Shown here: in pieces, positions 25,937-33,214 of the stretch
How the letters are laid out: every line of letters begins with the position of its first letter
Numbering within the stretch: position 1 is the first letter of the stretch
Program-made: the position numbers and the translations under genes
Notes under the pieces: model-generated
The model's input: only the letters and a program-made list of their open reading frames with translations
What the model was told of the DNA's origin: nothing
Database searches by the model: none
Source: CAZJCK01 sp964544635
Lineage (GTDB): Bacteria; Zixibacteria; MSB-5A5; GN15; FEB-12
Length of the DNA stretch: 33,214 nt
Direction of reading: 5' to 3'
Assembly: GCA_964544635.1 (NCBI GenBank)
Contig: CAZJCK010000040.1
Span: 1-33,214 of the forward strand

Positions 25937-26629
25937 ATGAAGCTCTCTGTTGTCATTCCAGTCTATAACGAGGTCTCCACTCTCGAGGAGATTGTCCGTC
26001 GAGTTAAAGAGTCGCCGGTTGCTGACAAGGAGATTATCCTGGTCGACGATTTCTCCACCGACGGCACCCGAGACTTGATCGATGATAAGCTCCGTGACCA
26101 GGTCGACACGGTAATTTTTCAGTCGCAGAATTTTGGTAAGGGTTTTGCACTGAAGGCCGGGTTTGCGGCGGCGACCGGCGACATCGTGCTGGTACAGGAT
26201 GCCGATCTGGAGTACGATCCGAGCGAGTACCCTGCCCTGATCAGGCCGATCATCGAGAATCAGGCCGATGTAGTGTATGGTTCTCGATTTATGGGTGGCC
26301 AGCCGCACCGTGTCCTGTACTACTGGCACATGGTGGGTAATCGTTTTCTCACGCTTTTGTCCAACATGCTCACGAATATCAACCTGACCGATATGGAAAC
26401 GTGTTACAAGGCGTTCCGGCGCGAGATCATCCAGCAGGTGGATATCCAGGAACCGCGATTCGGGTTTGAGCCGGAGATTACGGCAAAGGTGTCGCGGATG
26501 CGGGTACGGATCTATGAGATCGGGATATCGTACTACGGGCGGACGTATGAAGAGGGCAAGAAGATCGGCTGGAGGGACGGGGTACGGGCGATCTGGTGTA
26601 TTCTCAAGTACAATTTGTGGGCGCGCTAA
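25937..26629 (+). CDS. family 2 glycosyltransferase, polyprenol-phosphate sugar transferase type
   Basis: A 230-residue GT2 protein resembling dolichol-phosphate mannosyltransferase. The GT-A fold is seen from VVIPVYNE (5-11), VDDFSTDGT (36-44), NFGKGFALKAGF and the metal motif DADLEYDP (88-95). The C-terminal NRFLTLLSNMLTNINLTDMETCYKAFRRE block is typical of the polyprenol-phosphate branch. It carries no obvious transmembrane segments, so it is soluble or peripheral. It would load a sugar from a nucleotide donor onto a membrane lipid. The 88 bases after leuS are AT-rich near 25897-25920 and could hold its promoter. Its end overlaps the convergent sugar epimerase by four bases. Confidence 0.88.
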   Translation: MKLSVVIPVYNEVSTLEEIVRRVKESPVADKEIILVDDFSTDGTRDLIDDKLRDQVDTVIFQSQNFGKGFALKAGFAAATGDIVLVQDADLEYDPSEYPALIRPIIENQADVVYGSRFMGGQPHRVLYYWHMVGNRFLTLLSNMLTNINLTDMETCYKAFRREIIQQVDIQEPRFGFEPEITAKVSRMRVRIYEIGISYYGRTYEEGKKIGWRDGVRAIWCILKYNLWAR

Positions 26630-27609
26630 GCCCAGCCGTGGCGGCCGAGGATTCGCCGCTGCAGGTTGTAGATTCTCTTTTCCCTGATGACATCTGAATA
26701 CCAGGCCACGGTCTGTTCGAGGCCGTCACGGAGCCCCACCTTTGGATCGTAGGCCAGCAGTTTCCGGGCGGCGGAGATATCACCGATGAACGAGGTTATT
26801 TCGCCGATCCGTTTGCTGGCCACCGAAATACTGGAGTCGGAGTCGAACAGCTCGACAATCCAGTGGGCCAGATCGGTGAGCCTCTCCCCCTGTCCGCATG
26901 AGATGTTGAAGGTATGGCCGGCGACGGAGTCGAAACGGTTTACGATTTTCGTGAGACCGTCGATGCAGTCGTCGATAAATGTAAAGTCGAGTTTCTTCTT
27001 CGACCCGAAGACCGTAATATCACGATTGCGCATGGCGTAGTAAGAAAAGAGCGGGATGACCCGCTCGGAAACGTCGTAGCGACCATACACATTGGAGAGC
27101 CGGGCAATCACGCTCTTGATGCCGTAGCAGTCGGCATAGGCGGCGATGAGAGCCTCCGAGCCGTACTTACTGGCGGTGTAGGGGGAGCGCATCATCTCAA
27201 CACGACTGGAATCTTCTGGGCGCGGCCTCTCCCCGGCCGACTCGCCGTAGATCTCGCGCGAAGAGCTGAAAAGGACGCGCTTGACGTTGTGCTGCCGGGC
27301 GTACTCGAGGACGTTGTACGTCATGCGGTAGTTATCGAAGGCGAGTTTAGGGTCGAAGACGGAATCGTGCACACGGGCGTTGGCGGCGAGGTGGATGATC
27401 ATGTCGGGGCGACTCTTGCCGCGCGGCAGGATGGCCGGCGTGATCGGGCGCCGCAGATCGTGGAAGACGGTCCGGGCGTTGATCCGCCGATCCCAGTACG
27501 ATTGCTTGAGGTCGAGCGGGATGACGTCGATTTTTCGCTTCATCAGCTCTTGCGCGAGAGCGGTACCGACAGTGCCGGAGGATCCGGTGATGAGTATCTT
27601 CTGGCGCAT
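26626..27609 (-). CDS. NAD-dependent nucleotide-sugar epimerase/dehydratase (extended SDR)
   Basis: A 327-residue extended short-chain dehydrogenase. The NAD-binding GSSGTVG (9-15), IIHLAANA, SSSREIYGE with Ser115-117, and the catalytic YxxxK pair Y144/K148 (SPYTASKYG) are all visible. The C-terminal part has DFTFIDDCIDGL and NISCGQGERL as in UDP-glucose/UDP-glucuronate epimerases and decarboxylases. The start ATG shares one base with the stop of the UDP-sugar dehydrogenase gene, so the pair is translationally coupled and probably acts in sequence on a UDP-sugar. I rejected a longer start at 27741, inside the upstream gene. The product sugar cannot be told. Confidence 0.88.
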   Translation of the reverse strand: MRQKILITGSSGTVGTALAQELMKRKIDVIPLDLKQSYWDRRINARTVFHDLRRPITPAILPRGKSRPDMIIHLAANARVHDSVFDPKLAFDNYRMTYNVLEYARQHNVKRVLFSSSREIYGESAGERPRPEDSSRVEMMRSPYTASKYGSEALIAAYADCYGIKSVIARLSNVYGRYDVSERVIPLFSYYAMRNRDITVFGSKKKLDFTFIDDCIDGLTKIVNRFDSVAGHTFNISCGQGERLTDLAHWIVELFDSDSSISVASKRIGEITSFIGDISAARKLLAYDPKVGLRDGLEQTVAWYSDVIREKRIYNLQRRILGRHGWA

Positions 27610-28922
27610 CAGATAAAACTGAATCCTTCCGCTTCCCAGGCCTTCCGGTTGAGGAGATGGAAGCGGTCGACGACGATTTTGCGGCGTACCAGTTTGGCGG
27701 CGCGGGCCGGTTTGATACTGCGGAATTTCTTGTGGGCGCATCCGATGATGATTGCGCTGGCATTGGTCAGGGCGGCGTCGAGAGTTGGTTCGAGCGTGAT
27801 GTTGGCATCAGGGATGCTTTCGACATCGGGCAGCATGGGATCGAAGACCGCCGGCTTGGCGCCGCGACGCTTGAGGGTCTGGGCGAGGGCGACGGCGCGG
27901 GAGTTGCGGGTATCGTCGAGCTCCTCCTTGAAGGCGATCCCGAGCAGCGCGATCTTGCGGCCTTTTAATGACATCAGTTTGTCGCGCAGGGTCGAGGCCA
28001 GCAAATCGAGCACCTTGTCGTTGACCGTTAAGGCAGTATCGGCGACGTCGAAGCTGAAGCCGGCCGGGAGGTCACCGGCGTTGACGAGGTGGCAGTCTTT
28101 GGGCAGGCAGGAGCCGCCGAAACCGAGGCCGGGCTTGAAGTAATCGAGTCCGATGCGCGGGTCGAGGCCTATCCCCTGCCGTATCGGATCGAACTGGAGT
28201 CCGGCCAGTTCGGCGTAGGTAGCCAGTTCGTGGACAAAAGCGAGGCGATGGGCCAGGTACAGGTTGGCGCCGAGTTTGATCAGTTCGGCGGAGCGAAGAT
28301 CCGTCCTGACCAGCGGCAGGCTTCTTGGGTAGACCTCTTGATAGAGCGCAATGAGCGGTTGGGAGGCGGCTTTGGAGTTGGCGCCAATAACGAGCCGTGC
28401 CGGTTCGGCGGTATCCTCGAAAGCCAGGCCCTCGCGCAGAAATTCGGGATTCACCGCCAGGTGAACTTTGGCGCCGTACGGCGTGTCATTGAGCATCCGT
28501 CGAAACTGCTCGGCAAAGCCGAGGGCGTTGGTCGATTTCATAACGACGGTGGCAGCGCGGGAACGTCGCTTCGAACCGATCCAATCGGCAAGCCGACGGA
28601 ACGGTTCGAGTTTCATCCGGAAGGTACGCTGATCGGCGGAGTCGATGGCGATGAAGATGAAGTCGGCGCCCTGGTACGGTTCTTTGCGCGGGGTGGTGAC
28701 GGTAATTCTTCCGGCAGCCCGGACTTTCTTGAACTCGACCTGGAGGCGTGGCTCCTTGAAGTGGAGTTTCCCCTTGTTCAGGGAGTCGACGACGAACTGG
28801 TTCTTGTCGTGGACGGTAACGCGGTAGCCCTTAGTGGCAAGGAAGACGGCGGTAGCGAGGCCGACAAAGCCGGCGCCGACCACGAGAATCTGTTTGTTTG
28901 ATGCGTTTTTCGGTGGCGCCAT
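27609..28922 (-). CDS. UDP-glucose/GDP-mannose dehydrogenase family protein
   Basis: A 437-residue nucleotide-sugar dehydrogenase. The NAD-binding Rossmann motif is VVGAGFVGL (14-22), NPEFLREG (158-165) holds the catalytic-site Glu160, AELIKLGANLYLA gives K216 and N220, and the thiol Cys272 lies in GFGGSCLPKD. A C-terminal Rossmann-like domain (KIALLGIAFKEELDDTRNS) completes it. It oxidises C6 of a nucleotide sugar to the uronic acid in two steps. Similarity of the two sub-branches does not let me separate UDP-glucose from UDP-ManNAc. A strong GGGGAGAGG stands before the start. Confidence 0.9.
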   Translation of the reverse strand: MAPPKNASNKQILVVGAGFVGLATAVFLATKGYRVTVHDKNQFVVDSLNKGKLHFKEPRLQVEFKKVRAAGRITVTTPRKEPYQGADFIFIAIDSADQRTFRMKLEPFRRLADWIGSKRRSRAATVVMKSTNALGFAEQFRRMLNDTPYGAKVHLAVNPEFLREGLAFEDTAEPARLVIGANSKAASQPLIALYQEVYPRSLPLVRTDLRSAELIKLGANLYLAHRLAFVHELATYAELAGLQFDPIRQGIGLDPRIGLDYFKPGLGFGGSCLPKDCHLVNAGDLPAGFSFDVADTALTVNDKVLDLLASTLRDKLMSLKGRKIALLGIAFKEELDDTRNSRAVALAQTLKRRGAKPAVFDPMLPDVESIPDANITLEPTLDAALTNASAIIIGCAHKKFRSIKPARAAKLVRRKIVVDRFHLLNRKAWEAEGFSFI

Positions 28923-28972
28923 GCCGCTACCTCTCCCCTGCTACCGGCAGTGTGGTCATATGTTTCGCCGGC

Positions 28973-29887
28973 TCAGGAGGTGACCGGAACGTGCTTGAAT
29001 CCCCAGTCGACGAGCCGTCGCGCCTCGCGGAAGCGCAACTTGTTGCCGGGACAACCGAGGACAACGAGAGTCAGCCGTTCACCGGCCTTATTTTTCAACA
29101 GCGTGGTCAGGCAATAATCGGCGGCTCGGATATAGCCGGTCTTGCCGGCGAGAACGTCGTACGGCGAGTGAAGGAGCAGGTTCGTATTGGCCATGCCGCG
29201 GTAAGTGTTGCGGCGATTGAGAACCTTGCACTTGTAAGTGCGTTTGCTGGTGATTTCGGCGATGAGTGGATAGTCGTAGGCGTAATGCAGGATCAGGGCG
29301 ACATCGGCGGCAGTAGAGATATTCTGTTTCGACAGGCCGGACGGTTCGACGAAGTGGGTATTATCGAGGCCGAGCGACCGAGCCTTTTTGTTCATCTCAG
29401 TGGCGAAGTCCTCGATCGAGCCGGAGACAGCCCGGGCGAGGGCGCGGGCGGCGCGATTGTCGGAATTCATCAGGGTGGCGTGCAATAGATCGCGCAGTGA
29501 CATTTCGAAGCCAACATTAAGGCGCGAGCGTGAGGAACGGTACGCATCCTGTCTGGTAATGGTCTCGGTAGTGCTGTCGAGGTCAAGTCTGGAATCGATT
29601 ACGACCATAGCAGTGACCAGCTTGCTGATCGAGGCGATCGGCCGCTTACTGTCGGCATTGCGGGCAAAGAGAACGTCACCGTTCTCGTAATTCACAAGTA
29701 TACAGGACTTGAGATTGAGGTACGGTCCTTTCTCGGCGGCCGAATCGAAATTAAGCTGATAGCCGGTATCGATCGGCACCAGTTGTCTGGTCTGATCGGC
29801 TTCGAGGATGAAGACCGAGTTGGCCGAGAAAAAGACCAGCGCGGCTAAAAATAACAGGACTTTTGGAAAGGTGTCTCTTCGTATCAT
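28973..29887 (-). CDS. D-alanyl-D-alanine carboxypeptidase (S11, penicillin-binding protein 5/6-like)
   Basis: A 304-residue low-molecular-weight PBP. After an N-terminal hydrophobic signal or anchor (about 9-28), the three active-site motifs are intact: SxxK S86-I-S-K89, SxN S142-D-N144 and KTG K249-T-G251. It trims the terminal D-Ala from peptidoglycan side chains. Compared with E. coli DacA it lacks the C-terminal beta-rich domain and amphipathic membrane anchor, ending 50 residues after KTG. It lies 50 bases upstream of the dehydrogenase gene and 40 bases downstream of the ABC permease, possibly one transcript. Confidence 0.92.
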   Translation of the reverse strand: MIRRDTFPKVLLFLAALVFFSANSVFILEADQTRQLVPIDTGYQLNFDSAAEKGPYLNLKSCILVNYENGDVLFARNADSKRPIASISKLVTAMVVIDSRLDLDSTTETITRQDAYRSSRSRLNVGFEMSLRDLLHATLMNSDNRAARALARAVSGSIEDFATEMNKKARSLGLDNTHFVEPSGLSKQNISTAADVALILHYAYDYPLIAEITSKRTYKCKVLNRRNTYRGMANTNLLLHSPYDVLAGKTGYIRAADYCLTTLLKNKAGERLTLVVLGCPGNKLRFREARRLVDWGFKHVPVTS

Positions 29888-29927
29888 GTAACTCTACTTC
29901 CCTGTAGTACTTACTCCTTATTATCGT

Positions 29928-31235
29928 TTAATATCTTACCCACTTTACTATTTCGGGCAAGGTCGGCCTCTTGCCATACATCAAGATCCCGATCCGGAAG
30001 ATTTTGGCGGTCAGCCAGATGATAAAGGCAATGGTAAGGATCAGGATGACTGAGGACAAGATAGTTTCGCCAAGAATTCCGGAAAAAAGGCTGTAATCGG
30101 TGACTGAGGGAGCGATAAAGACAACCCGCATGAGCATCAGGGTGGGGGCCAAAAACGGAATCATCGACAGCCAGAAGGCGATGGACGAGTTCGGGTCCTG
30201 CACCACGCCGATGGCGCCGACAACCGGCAGGATGAGGATCATGGTGATCGGGGCGACCATCGATTGCGCCTCCTGCTCGGTGTTGACGATCGAGCCGATG
30301 AGGGCGAACAGCGTGGAAAACAGCAGGTAGCCACCCAGGAGCATGACGACGAAGGTGGCGACGATCAGGGGGTTGAAGATGATTCGCTCGATCGAGATAT
30401 CCAGGGCGAAAGCACCGCGGAACATGAAGAGAATCAGCCCGGCCCCAACCCAGATGCCGGTTTGGGTGGCGGCGGCGCCGAGCAGGCCAAACAGTTTGCC
30501 GAGCATCAATTGCATAGGCGTGACCGACGATACGAGCACCTCCATGATGCGCGAGTTCTTTTCCTCGATGACGGATCGCATGGTCAGCTGGCCGTAGCCG
30601 ATGATCATGGCGAACAGGATCATGACGAAGATCAGTGAGGCGAAATACTTGATTTCGAACGGCATGGCTTCACCCTTGACATCCTTGACGGTCATGTCGA
30701 GGTCGCGGGTAAGAGCGAGGACAGAGTCGATGCCGATATTGATATCGGCCATTTCGAGCCGCCGTGAGGAGAGAATGGTCTCGAGCTTGTGCTCAAACCG
30801 GTTGATACTGCGAAAGTCCTCGGCATTGCTGACGGTGAAGACGGAATCGTCGTAGTAGTAGGCGCCGGGTCGGACAACCACGAAGAAGCGTATGTCTTTC
30901 TGGACAATCATATTGGCGAGCGAGTCGTAGACCTGCCGGTAACGCTCTTCATCGTCGGCGACCTCGAACAGGCCGACGACATTGTAGTACGGATCGTCGG
31001 AATCGGGCAGCGTGTAGTCGTCGAGTGATTCAATGAACTTCTCCCCTATCTGCTGGCCGGATGCGTCGAGGACAGCCATTTTCTGGGCCTCGGAAGCCTG
31101 CTGGGTGGCCAGGAGAGCCGGGATGACCATGAAGCCGGCCATCAACAGCGGCGTCAGAATGAGGCCGACAACGAACGACTTCTTCTTGACCACCTGAACG
31201 TATTCGTGTTTGGCGACGGTTAGCATCTTAGACAT
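29928..31235 (-). CDS. ABC transporter permease, NatB type (ABC-2)
   Basis: A 435-residue ABC-2 permease. One transmembrane segment lies near the N-terminus (about 22-45, SFVVGLILTPLLMAGFMVIPALL), then a large extracytoplasmic domain (about 46-185). Five or six further helices follow, for example SLIFVMILFAMIIGYG and VATFVVMLLGGYLLFSTLFALIGSI. The helix AMIIGYGQLTMRSVIEEKNSRIMEVLVSSV is the conserved ABC-2 coupling signature. Together with the next gene it makes a NatAB-like exporter, which in Bacillus extrudes sodium; the substrate here is unknown. The start overlaps the ATPase end by eight bases. Confidence 0.88.
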   Translation of the reverse strand: MSKMLTVAKHEYVQVVKKKSFVVGLILTPLLMAGFMVIPALLATQQASEAQKMAVLDASGQQIGEKFIESLDDYTLPDSDDPYYNVVGLFEVADDEERYRQVYDSLANMIVQKDIRFFVVVRPGAYYYDDSVFTVSNAEDFRSINRFEHKLETILSSRRLEMADINIGIDSVLALTRDLDMTVKDVKGEAMPFEIKYFASLIFVMILFAMIIGYGQLTMRSVIEEKNSRIMEVLVSSVTPMQLMLGKLFGLLGAAATQTGIWVGAGLILFMFRGAFALDISIERIIFNPLIVATFVVMLLGGYLLFSTLFALIGSIVNTEQEAQSMVAPITMILILPVVGAIGVVQDPNSSIAFWLSMIPFLAPTLMLMRVVFIAPSVTDYSLFSGILGETILSSVILILTIAFIIWLTAKIFRIGILMYGKRPTLPEIVKWVRY

Positions 31236-32160
31236 GCTCGGCCTCCTTCTTCATGTCGATGTCGGATGGATCGACTTTGGCGAGGCGGATGAAGATGTCA
31301 TACAGTGATGGCTCGACCTGCTCGAAGCGTCGGACATTGACCCGGTCAATCACCTGTCTCAAGATTGCCTGAGGATCGGCGGCGTCTTCAAGCTCTGCTT
31401 CAAGATAGTTGTTGAAATCGGTGATTTTCTTGACACCGGGGATCTCGCGGACAAAGGCGCCGTCACCGTCGATATCGATCTGCAGGGTATTGAGGCCGAA
31501 TCGCTTCTTCACCTGAGAGAGAGGGCCGTCGACGACATTTTTGCCGTTGGAGATCATGCAGATATGATCGCACAGCTTCTCGGCCTGTTCCATGACGTGG
31601 GTCGAAAAGAGGATGGTGCGACCGTCGCGCTTGAGCTCCAGCAGGATATCCTTGATCAGTTCGATATTGAGCGGGTCGAGGCCGGAGAAGAGTTCGTCGA
31701 GGATGATGATGTCGGGCTGGTGCAGGATGGTGGAGACAAACTGGAGTTTCTGCGCCATCCCCTTCGACAGCTCCTGGACCTTGCGCTCCTTGTAATCGGC
31801 GAGCTGGACGCGTTCGAGCCAGCGGTCGATGTCGGGGGCGACCTCGGATTTCTTTTTCCCTTTCAGGGCGGCCATGTAGACGAGGATATCCTCGATGGTC
31901 ATCTTCTTGTACAGGCCGCGCTCTTCGGGGAGGTAGCCGACTCGCCGGGTGAAGTCCTTGTCGACCGGGTGGCCATCGTAGAGGATGCGCCCGGAGTCGG
32001 GGATGGTGATGTTCATGATCATGCGGATGGTGGTGGTCTTACCGGCACCGTTGGGGCCGATGATGCCGTAGAGGACACCGTCCGGTACGTCGAGCGACAA
32101 GTTGTCGACGGCGACTTTCTTGTCGTATTCCTTGCGTATGTTTTCCAGTGTTAGTCCCAT
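31228..32160 (-). CDS. ABC transporter ATP-binding protein, NatA type
   Basis: A 310-residue ABC ATPase. Walker A is GPNGAGKT (35-42), Walker B IIILDE (151-156) and the switch His188 (STHVM). The signature reads LSKGM (131-135) in place of LSGGQ, a common variant in NatA/Ccm-type ATPases. A C-terminal extension (about 215-310) with beta strands follows and may regulate activity. It pairs with the overlapping permease gene. Upstream (32161-32227) is a 67-base space with an AT-rich TATAGT-like stretch on the minus strand but no clean -35. Confidence 0.94.
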   Translation of the reverse strand: MGLTLENIRKEYDKKVAVDNLSLDVPDGVLYGIIGPNGAGKTTTIRMIMNITIPDSGRILYDGHPVDKDFTRRVGYLPEERGLYKKMTIEDILVYMAALKGKKKSEVAPDIDRWLERVQLADYKERKVQELSKGMAQKLQFVSTILHQPDIIILDELFSGLDPLNIELIKDILLELKRDGRTILFSTHVMEQAEKLCDHICMISNGKNVVDGPLSQVKKRFGLNTLQIDIDGDGAFVREIPGVKKITDFNNYLEAELEDAADPQAILRQVIDRVNVRRFEQVEPSLYDIFIRLAKVDPSDIDMKKEAEHV

Positions 32161-32216
32161 AATGATATACCCGTACTATATCGCGTGTAAGTAAGTTTTG
32201 CTTTTACTGAAATCAA

Positions 32217-32238
32217 CCAAAAAGGCGCTAAAGCCCTT
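32217..32238 (-). terminator. possible terminator at the end of the DUF72 gene
   Basis: On the minus strand AAGGGC-TTTA-GCGCCTT forms a hairpin with one bulged base, followed by a TTTTT run. The loop overlaps the TAG stop codon at 32228-32230. It would separate DUF72 from the ABC genes. Confidence 0.4.
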
Positions 32239-33004
32239 CTATCATGTGCTGCATGTCTTTGGCATTCGGGATGGCCTGGCCGAGATGACAGTTATTGAAG
32301 TATATGTAGATCTTCTCGACCTCTCCCTTATCTTTCAATTTGGCGATTTTCTGACGCCATTCTTCAAGTTCTTCCTTGCTGTAGGTGTAGTCGTAACGCA
32401 GCGCCCCGCCGTCCCACCACTGTTCGGCATTGCGGCCGTGGAGACGGATATAGGCGGTCTCGGTGGTGTTAAACAGGTGCGGCTCCAGGAGGCCGGAGAG
32501 CTGCGGTTCGTCGACACAGACATAGCCGATCTGTTCTTGTCTAAGGCGGTCGTACATCTGGCGATTAACCCAGCTTGAATGCCGGAATTCGACATGCAGC
32601 GGGATGGGGGCGACGGCATCGCGGATGATGGCAATGTAGTCGAGGGCATCGGCCGAGAACTTGAAGGAGTACGGAAACTGGGCCAAAAGGCCGGTCAGTT
32701 TACCCGGCTCGATCATCGGCTTGAGGCACTCGTTGTAGTCGGCGATGTCTTTTTCGAGGTCGTGGCGCTTGTGGGTGAAGGTTTGCGGCACTTTGACCAT
32801 GAAGTCGAAGCCCGAAGGGGCTTTCTTGACGATGTTGTACATGACCGCCGGGTGCGGGATGCGGTAGTAGGTCGAATTGATTTCCACGGTCGGGAACTCT
32901 TTCACGTAGTAGTCGAGCATCTTCCCCTTGTCGATGTCGACCGGGTAATAGGTGCCGCGCCAGTCGTCGAACGAGTAGCCGGATGTACCGATGCGTATTT
33001 CCAT
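32228..33004 (-). CDS. DUF72 family protein (TIM-barrel, YecE-like)
   Basis: A 258-residue DUF72/YecE-like protein. Family hallmarks are RIGTSGYSFDDWRGTYYP at the N-terminus, VEINSTYYRIP, FMVKVPQTFTHKR, LLAQFPYSFKF, HVEFRHSSWVN, CVDEPQ, YIRLHGRN and the C-terminal KIYIYFNNCHLGQAIPNA. The structure is a TIM barrel related to sugar-phosphate or endonuclease-IV-like folds, but no reaction has been proved. An AGAGGAC directly precedes ATG 33004. It is followed by the ABC transporter genes on the same strand, separated by a possible terminator. Confidence 0.9.
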   Translation of the reverse strand: MEIRIGTSGYSFDDWRGTYYPVDIDKGKMLDYYVKEFPTVEINSTYYRIPHPAVMYNIVKKAPSGFDFMVKVPQTFTHKRHDLEKDIADYNECLKPMIEPGKLTGLLAQFPYSFKFSADALDYIAIIRDAVAPIPLHVEFRHSSWVNRQMYDRLRQEQIGYVCVDEPQLSGLLEPHLFNTTETAYIRLHGRNAEQWWDGGALRYDYTYSKEELEEWRQKIAKLKDKGEVEKIYIYFNNCHLGQAIPNAKDMQHMIEGL

Positions 33005-33082
33005 GTCCTCTTTTGGGTTAGTGTACGATAGTTACGCGCTTCGGGTTACAATATTCAGGGATAAGCGGGAATTGGCTATCAC

Positions 33083-33214
33083 CTATTTTTCGCCACGTTT
33101 GCGGGTGATCTGCTGAAAGCGAACTTTGCCGCATTGAGGGCAGATCCATTTGCGCTGTTTATGGAACGACCGTTTTTCTTCGTTCATCTTGACGCGGCAT
33201 TTGGGACAGGTCAT
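33083..33214 (-). CDS. 43-residue zinc-ribbon protein (start at window edge)
   Basis: A complete short frame: MTCPKCRVKM, then a basic linker, then KWICPQCGKVRFQQITRKRGEK and a TAG stop. The CPKC (C3, C6) and CPQC (C25, C28) pairs make one zinc ribbon. The ATG is the last codon visible, so the frame may extend upstream or the ribosome-binding site lies outside the window. Function unknown; basic zinc ribbons of this size often bind RNA or polymerase. Confidence 0.65.
   Translation of the reverse strand: MTCPKCRVKMNEEKRSFHKQRKWICPQCGKVRFQQITRKRGEK

Noticed and set aside
26914..28901. Two long plus-strand frames opposite the sugar epimerase and dehydrogenase
   Set aside because: The minus strand carries intact SDR and dehydrogenase motifs; the plus-strand frames have no recognisable domain.

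Overview
The window is a chromosomal scaffold piece from a bacterium with a diderm-type (Gram-negative-like) envelope: it carries a lipoprotein amidase with a lipobox, murein-peptide recycling genes and nucleotide-sugar genes. The DNA is moderately GC-rich. The translation/RNA cluster rimP-nusA-infB-ylxP-rbfA-nrnA-truB-ribF-rpsO-pnp is ordered as in many phyla, so it does not fix the taxonomy. An uncultured FCB-type lineage such as Zixibacteria is my guess from general impression, not a demonstrated assignment. A run of exactly 100 N (8504-8603) shows that two contigs were joined.

Layout. (1) 1-1042: an array of 148-bp long-inverted-repeat elements separated by an identical 27-bp spacer, with a small GIY-YIG nuclease gene in a 466-bp cassette between two of them. 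(2) 1151-5201 (+): an overlapping operon for peptidoglycan turnover: NlpC/P60 dipeptidyl-peptidase-like protein, dipeptide epimerase, lipoprotein N-acetylmuramoyl-L-alanine amidase and a small membrane protein. (3) 5157-6773 (-): an isochorismatase-like hydrolase and an uncharacterised protein with a Nudix-like motif. (4) 7088-8380 (+): a class I/II aminotransferase. (5) 8381-9007: no protein gene; it holds a second family of short palindromic repeats, the N gap and tRNA-Arg(CCG) on the minus strand. (6) 9008-10726: proS.

(7) 10738-23199 (+): a promoter, a perfect hairpin with a U tract and then a very compact translation/RNA-processing operon (rimP, nusA, infB, ylxP, rbfA, nrnA, truB, ribF, rpsO, pnp), ending in an M16 peptidase and a polysaccharide deacetylase. 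These proteins mature the 30S subunit, initiate translation, modify tRNA, degrade RNA and make FAD. Most junctions overlap by a few bases, which suggests translational coupling. (8) 23353-26629 (+): leuS and a family-2 glycosyltransferase. (9) 26626-33214 (-), read right to left: a 43-residue zinc-ribbon protein, a DUF72 protein, a NatA/NatB-type ABC exporter, a D,D-carboxypeptidase, a UDP-sugar dehydrogenase and an NAD-dependent sugar epimerase.

Most of the window is conserved housekeeping. The least explained part is the repeat array with the embedded GIY-YIG gene, which looks like a repeat/nuclease mobile system. The next most interesting items are the rimP leader hairpin and the uncharacterised Nudix-like/isochorismatase pair.
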